Source: CBCXVS01 sp965178525 (lineage in GTDB: Bacteria; Tectomicrobia; Entotheonellia; Entotheonellales; Entotheonellaceae). From it: a DNA stretch of 5,160 nucleotides. Where the stretch lies: positions 1-5,160 of the forward strand of contig CBCXVS010000409.1 of the NCBI GenBank assembly GCA_965178525.1, in the 5' to 3' direction. Position numbers and translations under genes: made by a program. Positions within the stretch are counted from its first letter, which is position 1; each line of letters opens with the position of its first letter. This document shows, piece by piece, positions 1 through 4,911 of the stretch. A model generated the notes under the pieces. The model worked only from the letters and a program-made list of their open reading frames with translations, was not told the DNA's origin and ran no database searches.

Positions 1-60
1 GACAAAACCCCCTCATGTGTTGGGTCAACCGTTGACACGACCAGCAGTTAGAGCTTCACT

Positions 61-390
61 TAAGGCCATTCGGGGTATCCGGGCAACTTTGACAGCGGCG
101 AGAAGATGCATCAAGTGACATCGCAGCATTTTCGGCCGACAGCGCCCAATACGGTGCAATACGGATCGGACATGCGAGGCGGCTCCAATGGCGGGCCCTG
201 GGTACAGAATTTCGGCCGGGCCGCAGTGGGACAAAGTGGCGGTAATAACAGCGGACCGAACCGGATTGTGGGTGTGACCTCGTATGGCTTTGTCTCGACG
301 TCGCCGAAGACACAGGGCAGCTCCGTGTTGGACGGACGTTTCCTCGACATCCTCAACATCGCGTGTGCCTGGCAGGCAGGAAATTGCTAG
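61..390 (+). pseudogene. C-terminal remnant of trypsin/V8-like serine peptidase
   Basis: The frame ending at 390 encodes the last part of a secreted S1-type (trypsin/V8-like, glutamyl endopeptidase-like) serine peptidase. Visible family landmarks are GYPGNFDSG (from about 70), the block GSDMRGGSNGGPW around the nucleophile (about 160-200), IVGVTSYGF, and a terminal LNIACAWQAGNC. Homology starts before the first ATG (106), because GYPGNFDSGEK lies upstream of it in the same frame. That frame is closed by TAA at 58-60 and TAG at 49-51, and no start codon with a ribosome binding site precedes it. The half of the protein that would carry the catalytic His and Asp is therefore absent from this frame. 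At the nucleophile position the usual GSSGGPW reads GSNGGPW, so Asn stands where Ser is expected. I infer a broken, probably inactive gene. The 5' part may lie left of the window in another frame. Family assignment is fairly confident; the precise subfamily is not. Confidence 0.6.
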
Positions 391-422
391 AGATCAGCAT
401 GCCCAGCCAGATAGGATAGATA

Positions 423-461
423 AGACGGTGTCCTCTCACGACGGGTGAGAGGACACCGTCT
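423..461. terminator. Perfect 17-bp hairpin between converging genes
   Basis: The arms 423-439 (AGACGGTGTCCTCTCAC) and 445-461 are perfect reverse complements with a 5-base loop (440-444). The hairpin lies 32 bases after the plus-strand peptidase stop and beyond the end of the minus-strand aldolase gene. Such a long GC-rich stem between converging genes most likely ends transcription in both directions. The T tract is weak on the plus side (ATTT) and absent on the minus side, so it may act with the neighbouring hairpin. The structure is seen directly; its function is inferred. Confidence 0.65.
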
Positions 462-467
462 ATTTCG

Positions 468-500
468 GAGCGAGGGGGCAAAGATGACGCCCCCTCGCTC
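468..500 (-). terminator. Second hairpin just downstream of the aldolase gene
   Basis: The 12-base arms 468-479 (GAGCGAGGGGGC) and 489-500 are perfect reverse complements around a 9-base loop. The hairpin starts 15 bases beyond the aldolase stop codon on the minus strand and sits 6 bases from the 423-461 hairpin, giving a tandem pair. No clear T run follows on either strand, so it could be a terminator or a 3'-end stabilising stem. The structure is clear; the role is inferred from position. Confidence 0.5.
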
Positions 501-514
501 TGCGTGTGCTCTTC

Positions 515-1429
515 TTAGCCGTCGGAGCCAGCCACGGCGATACCCCACTCTTTAACCAGGCGCAGCATGGCGCGGGCGGTCTCCTCGTGCGCCACGTCCA
601 CCATATCTCCGTCGTAGGTGACCGCTGCACTCCCTTCCTGACGGCGCGCTTCCATAGCTTGGATGAGGCCCTGCCAATGGGCGATCTCTTCCCGAGTCGG
701 CGTAAACACCTCATTCACGACGGGCACATGAGAGGGGTGAATCAAATTCATACCAGTGTAGCCCAACTGCTTCAACTGCGTTGCCAACGTCCGCAAGCCG
801 TCCAGATTATGGATGTCCATCCAGCCGCCGCTCAGAGGATATTGGACGGCGGCGGCGCGCGCATCGACCAATACCTTGGATTTAATAAAGAGCGTTTCCT
901 GCCCTTCCGGTGTCCACTGGAAGCCAATGGATCGCGCCGTGTCACCACCCTTGCCACCACTGCCACCCATGTGGGCGACACGGTCCGAGGCGGTAGCGAT
1001 CTCATACGCATGCCGGATACCCTCTGCCGTTTCCAGCGAAGGGTCGACGCAGACGCTGCCGGTTTCCATACCCGCTTTGCGCTCGAAAAATTTTAAGAGA
1101 ATGTCGACTTCGATGATATCCTCCGGTCCTTGCACTTTGGGCAAGATGATGCCATAGAGGTCCGGGCATGTGACGGCTTCGAGGTCCTCGCCGGTCAGGC
1201 CGGTTTCCAGGCGGTTGACCCGGACAAAGAGGGTGTGGCCGGCGGCGCCAAGTTCTTCCACCATTTTGCGCACCAGTCCTCGGGCTTCGGCTTTGCCTGC
1301 ATCGGGCACCGAGTCCTCCAGGTCCAGGATCAAGGCGTCGGCGCCGTAGCGCGGCGCTTTGCGCATCCAATCTTCTTTGTTCCCTGGAACAAACATCACT
1401 GATCGCAACGGTTTGGCTTTGAATCGCAT
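515..1429 (-). CDS. HpcH/HpaI aldolase / citrate lyase beta-subunit (CitE-like) protein
   Basis: This is a cytoplasmic TIM-barrel lyase of the CitE/HpcH-HpaI superfamily, whose members cleave or form C-C bonds of (3S)-citryl-, malyl- or citramalyl-CoA type substrates using Mg2+. Residues below count from the upstream GTG at 1444; subtract 5 for the chosen start. Visible family blocks are RSVMFVPGN (14-22), ALILDLEDSVP (37-47), FVRVN (73-77), GIILPKV (98-104), SLETAEG (136-142) with the likely metal ligand Glu138, GKGGDTA (164-170) with likely second ligand Asp168, and NLIHPSHVPVVNEVFTPT (233-250). The length (304 aa, or 309 from GTG) is normal and the frame is undamaged. I chose ATG 1429 because GGAG (1439-1442) lies 9 bases before it. 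GTG 1444 overlaps that site and has only a G-rich stretch upstream. No citrate lyase alpha or acyl-carrier subunit is nearby, so it is probably a stand-alone CitE-like enzyme. The exact CoA substrate cannot be read from the sequence. Confidence 0.9.
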   Translation of the reverse strand: MRFKAKPLRSVMFVPGNKEDWMRKAPRYGADALILDLEDSVPDAGKAEARGLVRKMVEELGAAGHTLFVRVNRLETGLTGEDLEAVTCPDLYGIILPKVQGPEDIIEVDILLKFFERKAGMETGSVCVDPSLETAEGIRHAYEIATASDRVAHMGGSGGKGGDTARSIGFQWTPEGQETLFIKSKVLVDARAAAVQYPLSGGWMDIHNLDGLRTLATQLKQLGYTGMNLIHPSHVPVVNEVFTPTREEIAHWQGLIQAMEARRQEGSAAVTYDGDMVDVAHEETARAMLRLVKEWGIAVAGSDG

Positions 1430-1438
1430 ACTTTCGGT

Positions 1439-1442
1439 CTCC
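1439..1442 (-). promoter_or_regulatory. Ribosome binding site deciding the aldolase start
   Basis: GGAG on the minus strand ends 9 bases before ATG 1429. It favours that start over the in-frame GTG at 1444, which would place this site inside the coding region. Confidence 0.5.
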
Positions 1443-1614
1443 ACTTTATACCACCCCCGGTTCCTGGAGCCGCTGTACCTGAACGGCGTCCAACCTCAGC
1501 GGGTTTGGCATCACTCCCGCTATCTTTCTAGTGCCCAGAGGTTCTCGAAACAGGGGCAACCCAACATAAAAATTTCTGTTTCGGTGAGGCAAGCAGCACC
1601 GAGTTCAAATACAA

Positions 1615-2227
1615 TCAGAAGTTGGTTACGCCATCTTCCTTGTGCAGAATCGGCTTCACCTCCTTGTTCAACCATTTGGGGAGGTAAGCTGCCTTTTTCG
1701 TCATCACCGAGCCAAGGTTTTTCCGATTCCATTCCTCCCCTTTCGCGTTCAGGGTGACGCGGTTGGAGACGGCAATCCACTCTCTCAGCTGGTTCCAGTC
1801 TTTATCTTGTGGCGTCATAGACGCGAGGCTGAAGCGCCCACGCCAAGCCCCAAACCTGGGGATCACTCTAACAAAGTATATTTTGCCTCCCTCCAGGTCG
1901 GCGTCAAGGAAGTCAGCGGCTTCACTGACCACCATACACCTATGTGCGCCCGGCTCAGTCAGATGAACGACGTAGGTTCGCGCCATCACGATGGAAACGA
2001 ATTGATCGTCCTCGTACACCACAGCGGAAGTGACGCGATCTTTATGGATAGTTCTGAAGAAAACGACAAGCGCCTGATGGGCAGGCGGTGTTTGGAACTG
2101 CCCCCCCCGGATTCTGCGGATAATCAACGTAAGGACTCCGTTTAGGAGGAGGAACGCAGCCAAACATGAGAATCAGACACAGCGTACCTACAAGTAACAA
2201 TGGGACCGCAGCACGGTTTGTCATCAT
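1615..2227 (-). pseudogene. Frameshifted lipoprotein, DUF2846-like pattern
   Basis: Two overlapping minus-strand frames join into one protein. The first frame starts at ATG 2227 (or the adjacent ATG 2224) after a strong AGGAGG. It encodes a lipoprotein signal: MMTNR, a hydrophobic stretch, then MFGC with the likely lipidated Cys24, followed by VPPPKRSPYVDYPQNPGG. It then goes out of frame and stops at 2042. The second frame continues from about 2100 as QFQTPPAHQALVVFFRTIHK and runs to TGA at 1615-1617. It contains ALVVFFR, a TYVVHLTEPGAH block and LEGGKIYFVRV, the beta-rich pattern I associate with DUF2846-type lipoproteins. The switch falls at the G8 tract (2101-2108). With seven G the frames fuse into a protein of about 203 aa. 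The gene is either a recent pseudogene, phase-variable, or a sequencing error. Function is unknown; an anchored periplasmic or outer-membrane protein is inferred. No partner gene is evident; the aldolase lies 185 bases downstream on the same strand. Confidence 0.65.
2101..2108. repeat. C8/G8 homopolymer at the lipoprotein frameshift
   Basis: Eight consecutive C on the plus strand (G on the coding strand) sit exactly where the lipoprotein reading frame changes. In the coding strand AATCC is followed by G8 and then CAGTTCC. Deleting one G fuses signal peptide and body; the present length does not. The tract and its frame effect are seen directly. Confidence 0.85.
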
Positions 2228-2232
2228 CCATC

Positions 2233-2238
2233 CCTCCT
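2233..2238 (-). promoter_or_regulatory. Strong Shine-Dalgarno of the lipoprotein gene
   Basis: AGGAGG on the minus strand lies 5 bases before ATG 2227 and 8 bases before ATG 2224. It fixes the start of the signal-peptide frame and makes the longer upstream extension of that open frame unlikely to be translated. Confidence 0.7.
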
Positions 2239-2433
2239 GCTGTTGTCGATGCGGTGATACGATGCACGCCCAGCCAAGCCTGAGGGTACAAGAACATCGG
2301 TAGAATAACGCATGACGAGACCGATGCCTACCCCGAATGTCATGGGTCTGGCCACACTTGCATACATGACCGCAAATCGGTAGGCTGGTCGCCAGGGGAC
2401 AGCTGAGAACAGGAATCAGGCGTGAAGCCAGAA

Positions 2434-2440
2434 GGGAGGG
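2434..2440 (+). promoter_or_regulatory. Ribosome binding site of the original cinA start
   Basis: GGGAGGG lies 5 bases before TTG 2446, which opens the CinA-like N-terminus KAEIFSIG. It shows that the native translation start is preserved although the following domain is gone. Confidence 0.6.
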
Positions 2441-2445
2441 CTCTT

Positions 2446-3112
2446 TTGAAAGCGGAAATCTTCTCGATCGGGTGGGCAGGACAACCCGTACCTGGGTATC
2501 TATTCCAAGGCTGACGGAATCCATCTGCGGATTATTGCCCGGGCCCGCGATATCGCCACGGCGCAGACGATGATTCAGCCCGTAGAAAACGCCATTATGA
2601 CCCGACTAGGACCCTATGTGTGGGGATACGATGACGAAACGCCGGAGCAGGCAGTTGGCAACGTGCTGAAGCAGCAGGGCTGGACACTGGCAACGATGGA
2701 GTCCTGCACCGGCGGGTATCTGGCCAATCGTATCACCGAAGTCCCTGACAGTCCGAGCTACTACAAAGGCGGTGTGGTGGCGTACAATCGGGACATGGCC
2801 GTCGTCAATGGCGTACCGGCGGGAATCATACAGCAGCACGGCAACGTGAGTCAGGAGACGGCCACGGCCATGGCTCAGGCCGTGCGGGAGCAGCTCGGTG
2901 CTGATTTCGGCATCGGTCTCACTGGTGTGCCGGGACCGTCGGAGCTGGAGGGGAAGCCCTTGGGATTGGCTTACCTGGCGATTGCCAGTGCCACGGAAGT
3001 GAAAGAACTGGAACTGCGTGTTCCGCCGCGGCGGATTACGGTGAAGCGGCGGGTATCGAACACGGCGCTGATCGAGTTGTACAAGCTGTTGAGCGCTACT
3101 GCTGGTGGATAA
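2446..3112 (+). pseudogene. cinA: CinA with internal deletion of the MoCF-like domain
   Basis: CinA normally has about 410-430 residues: an N-terminal MoCF/COG1058 domain (ADP-ribose pyrophosphatase in some members), a linker, and a C-terminal nicotinamide-nucleotide amidase (PncC) domain that salvages NMN. The start survives: GGGAGGG (2434-2440), then TTG 2446 encoding (M)KAEIFSIG, the usual CinA N-terminus. At about 2469-2480 the sequence jumps, out of frame, to GGQDNPYLGIYSKADGIHLRIIARA, the region following the MoCF domain. The start frame then stops at 2512-2514. The C-terminal frame is open from 2450 to 3112. It shows the linker RLGPYVWGYDDETPEQAV and the amidase landmarks TMESCTGG, YYKGGVVAYN, GNVSQE, GIGLTGVPGP and GKPLGLAY. 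About 190-210 residues are missing. A product from ATG 2570 (180 aa) would match a stand-alone PncC (about 165 aa), but no ribosome binding site precedes it. The Lys normally five residues after Tyr72 (in the VVAY block) appears to be Ala77, so activity is doubtful. Confidence 0.8.
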
Positions 3113-3131
3113 GAATGGAGGGCAGGAAGCC

Positions 3132-3194
3132 ATGAAGGACGCGAAGGAACACGCATCGTTAGCCGTGCTCCGTGGCTTGACTCACGATGCGTAG
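3132..3194 (+). CDS. Tiny 20-aa ORF after cinA, possibly a truncated gene start
   Basis: ATG 3132 follows an AGGA (4 bases upstream), 19 bases after the cinA stop, and encodes 20 residues beginning MKDAKEHASL before TAG at 3192-3194. The spacing is that of a next gene in an operon. The frame is very short, is crossed by the inverted repeat 3151-3193, and overlaps a competing minus-strand frame. I do not recognise it. It may be the beginning of a lost downstream gene or simply untranslated sequence. Confidence 0.2.
   Translation: MKDAKEHASLAVLRGLTHDA
3151..3193. terminator. Imperfect hairpin downstream of cinA
   Basis: The outer arms ACGCATCGT (3151-3159) and ACGATGCGT (3185-3193) are perfect 9-base complements. 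Inner arms AGCC (3161-3164) and GGCT (3174-3177) can extend the stem across an asymmetric internal loop. It sits 38 bases after the cinA stop and at the end of a minus-strand open frame, a place where a bidirectional terminator is expected. No T run follows, so the terminator role is inferred only. Confidence 0.3.
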
Positions 3195-3416
3195 ACGCTC
3201 CAATACATCGCGAATATGGGCGCGTTGCTCTTTGGCGACGTTCATGGCCTTGTCCGCTTTGTGCATAGGCTGGAGTTCGTTCGGATGCCAGTCCATCTTG
3301 ACGATAGCTAACGTGGTGAGATCAAGAAGAAGTGATGGTGCTCATGTCTCGACATTGCATCAGACGATACGTTCCATCAATAAGAGCTGAACCGACTCCT
3401 TGGGATCGAGCACCAT
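3159..3416 (-). pseudogene. Possible broken small gene with two in-frame TGA codons
   Basis: On the minus strand a frame starts at ATG 3416 (MVLDPKESVQLLLMERIV) and is interrupted by TGA at 3360-3362 and again at 3342-3344. It then continues as 15 open codons to ATG 3296 and a coding-looking 45-residue tail containing DWHPNELQPMHKADKAMN and an Arg/Glu-rich helix, IRDVLERLRIV, ending with TAA at 3159-3161. Without the stops it would be an 85-codon protein. The composition looks more natural than that of the opposite frame, and both ends resemble real protein. There is no Shine-Dalgarno before ATG 3416 or ATG 3296, and I do not recognise the family. It may be a decayed hypothetical gene or a chance frame. 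Confidence 0.3.
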
Positions 3417-3430
3417 CTGTCTTTATATCA

Positions 3431-3434
3431 GGAG
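3431..3434 (+). promoter_or_regulatory. Ribosome binding site of the sulfotransferase fragment
   Basis: GGAG lies 7 bases before ATG 3442 and selects it over the in-frame ATG 3400. Confidence 0.5.
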
Positions 3435-3441
3435 ATCTCAC

Positions 3442-3591
3442 ATGACCATGCCAAATTTTCTTATTATTGGCGCAGCAAAATCAGGAACCTCGGCGCTTTA
3501 TCAGATTCTTAAGACTCAAGACTCATCCGCTCAGATCTGGTTGTCGTCGGCCAGGACGCGTGTGCGTTTGGAGGGGTCTTTCGAGCCATAA
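3442..3591 (+). pseudogene. N-terminal fragment of a sulfotransferase
   Basis: The start MTMPNFLIIGAAKSGTSALY is the typical opening of PAPS-dependent sulfotransferases. GAAKSGTS is the 5'-phosphosulfate-binding P-loop, followed by the first helix QILKTQ. ATG 3442 has GGAG 7 bases upstream (3431-3434), preferred over the in-frame ATG 3400, which has no such site. Family members are usually 250-320 aa and continue with a HPQIYM..KEPHFF-like segment. Here, after about residue 26, the frame reads unrelated DSSAQIWLSSART and stops at 3589-3591. The break coincides with a tandem heptamer (3511-3524) and with the 3' end of the ligase frame on the other strand. The catalytic and 3'-phosphate-binding regions are lost, so the fragment cannot be an active enzyme. 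Sulfotransferases of this type often modify surface polysaccharides, which fits the adjacent ligase. Confidence 0.7.
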
Positions 3592-3784
3592 TAGCTATTC
3601 GAGCACCGCGATTGGACCGGATCCATAGGGAATGACCTATGATCATACCCAGCACGATGGAATACTGTTTTCCCTCGATCGTATGTACGAACAGAGATTC
3701 CACCAACGCCGAGAAGGCGATGGCCAGGAGGCACAGGTACAGTGGATCCGCATGGCTACCCTTGGGGAAATAACGATACGCCTG
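3509..3784 (-). pseudogene. Cut-off C-terminal tail of the O-antigen ligase
   Basis: In exactly the same frame as the ligase, after the single TAG at 3785-3787, 91 further sense codons run to TAA at 3509-3511. They begin QAYRYFPKG and include two membrane-like segments, PLYLCLLAIAFSALVESLF and QYSIVLGMIIGHSLWI, then a basic hydrophilic tail. This is what a Wzy_C-type protein has after its HN/GLPALLGL segment, so the tail is almost certainly the missing end of the same protein. Restored, the protein would be 462 residues, typical for the family. The last 20 or so residues may be foreign sequence from a rearrangement, because they overlap the sulfotransferase fragment. Confidence 0.7.
3511..3524. 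repeat. Tandem heptamer at the sulfotransferase break
   Basis: AAGACTC occurs twice in tandem (3511-3517 and 3518-3524), at the point where sulfotransferase similarity ends and where the ligase frame on the minus strand terminates (3509-3511). It may mark a rearrangement junction or a small duplication. Confidence 0.55.
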
Positions 3785-4897
3785 CTAGACGAGGGCAAAG
3801 AGCCCGAGGAGTGCAGGTAGCCCCCAGAATATCGTGATTTGTACGAAACAATTATGGGCGCCACTGACACGCTCATCATGCTTATGAAATCCGCTTCTCT
3901 GTCCCCATTCTCCAAAAAAATGGCGTTTGCCGACACCGAGCAAAATGTATTCGGGCAAATGCTCATAAGTCGCCACAAGAATACGGGTACGGCCATCGCG
4001 ATAGCGATTATCTCGGTGTGTTTCCGTGTTAAAAGCTAAACGAGAAAGAACGGCCTCTGGCACCAAAATCAAGACGGCAAAGAGCAGGATGAAACCTGTG
4101 ATGATGATTTTCGGTTTTAGCATGCCATGAACATAGATAATGACAGCACCTGAAACGACGGTGATAAACACGGCTCCCCGCGAGAGCGGTAAAAACGATG
4201 CAATCAGATTAAATATCGCTAGACCAAGGAAAGCATAGCTAAGAAACGGTTTCCGTGTACAGAGAGAGATTGCCAAAGCAGTCAAAGCGCCCTGCCCGAC
4301 TAAGAAACCCATCATATTCAGATCTGCTCCTAAGGGATTGTCTGCAAACGTATCTGCACGGAGCCGAGACGCTTCTTGGAAAGAATCTGCACTTGCGGCA
4401 TTTAAAACGCCATAAGTCGTTAGAATAAGCGCAACTGCCATAACAACACTACCGATGAGTACGCCGTAGATGCCAGCACGTAGTGCTTCGTTGTCTCGAC
4501 AATACATTCCCACCGCCACGGCACCAACGAGCATAAAGCCGATGCGGATAACGGTATAGTACTCCCAACTGGCATGGACCGTCTCCATAAGCAGTCCGAT
4601 GCCAACTAGCAAAAAACCCGTGAGGCACACCGGATGACTCATAGCCTTCGAGATCAAGGCAGGTTTCGTTAGCAGCTTATTCCCTATCATCACGCCAAAC
4701 AGGAGGAACACAATGGTAAAACCACCCACTTTCGGGAGATACCATTGCATGGGAACAGACGCAACCGTCATCATGAGTAACAGACGCTCGAACCGAGACG
4801 TGGCATATCGGTTTGACGGGACCTGCTGTGTTACGATTCTCCCGTTCCGGTTCGGGACTCCGCTTTGGGGCTTATCCGGTTGTCGAGTCAAAGCCAT
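3785..4897 (-). CDS. O-antigen ligase/polymerase-like membrane protein, cut by TAG
   Basis: This is an integral inner-membrane protein of the O-antigen ligase/Wzy_C (WaaL-like) superfamily, which joins polysaccharide chains to an acceptor or polymerises repeat units at the periplasmic face. From ATG 4897 it has 370 residues: a basic hydrophilic N-terminus (1-35), then many hydrophobic segments (about 38-55, 58-72, 90-104, 118-132, 143-161, 195-212, 217-236, 241-257, 264-281), a soluble loop (about 282-345) and a further segment beginning at about 350. Family landmarks are SFLPLSRGA (Arg240), an Arg-rich start of the periplasmic loop (RYRDGRTRI), the LLGVGKRHFF stretch (319-328), and GAHNCFVQITIFWGLPALLGL with His348. 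The start is set by AGGAG (4906-4910), 8 bases upstream; the open frame extends to ATG 4990 without such a site. TAG at 3785-3787 ends translation in the middle of the last membrane region although the same frame stays open to 3509. The DNA is A+T-richer than the left half of the window. Confidence 0.8.
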   Translation of the reverse strand: MALTRQPDKPQSGVPNRNGRIVTQQVPSNRYATSRFERLLLMMTVASVPMQWYLPKVGGFTIVFLLFGVMIGNKLLTKPALISKAMSHPVCLTGFLLVGIGLLMETVHASWEYYTVIRIGFMLVGAVAVGMYCRDNEALRAGIYGVLIGSVVMAVALILTTYGVLNAASADSFQEASRLRADTFADNPLGADLNMMGFLVGQGALTALAISLCTRKPFLSYAFLGLAIFNLIASFLPLSRGAVFITVVSGAVIIYVHGMLKPKIIITGFILLFAVLILVPEAVLSRLAFNTETHRDNRYRDGRTRILVATYEHLPEYILLGVGKRHFFGEWGQRSGFHKHDERVSGAHNCFVQITIFWGLPALLGLFALV

Positions 4898-4905
4898 ATG
4901 AGATA

Positions 4906-4910
4906 CTCCT
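4906..4910 (-). promoter_or_regulatory. Ribosome binding site of the ligase
   Basis: AGGAG (GAGGAG counting 4911) on the minus strand lies 8 bases before ATG 4897. It supports this start over ATG 4930 and ATG 4990 in the same frame, which have no comparable site. Confidence 0.6.
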
Positions 4911-4911
4911 C

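Noticed and set aside
506..1096. Long plus-strand open frame of 196 codons
   Set aside because: It lies antisense to the intact aldolase gene, whose family motifs are clear, and shows no recognisable domain or ribosome binding site.
1642..2145. Plus-strand open frame of 167 codons
   Set aside because: It is antisense to the lipoprotein body, which has the coherent protein pattern; the plus frame shows none.
2295..2383. Repeated ATCGGTAG (2296-2303 and 2376-2383) and the inverted CATCGGT/ACCGATG (2295-2301 and 2320-2326) between the divergent lipoprotein and cinA genes
   Set aside because: The repeats are short and irregularly spaced. They could be an operator but are within chance expectation, and no regulator is present to support it.
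2606..3133. Minus-strand open frame of 175 codons opposite cinA
   Set aside because: The plus strand encodes unmistakable CinA linker and amidase motifs; the minus frame is a shadow rich in Arg/His/Ser.
3342..3362. TGA codons as selenocysteine, or a TGA/TAG-recoding genetic code
   Set aside because: No SECIS-like hairpin is evident after the TGAs, no family match exists, and other genes here end normally with TGA or TAA; decay is simpler.
3187..3390. Plus-strand 67-codon frame with a hydrophobic stretch, possible small membrane protein
   Set aside because: There is no Shine-Dalgarno, the tail is odd, and the opposite strand has a more protein-like sequence; I could not support it.
3632..3820. 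Plus-strand 62-codon frame
   Set aside because: It is antisense to the ligase tail, which continues the ligase frame exactly and carries membrane segments.
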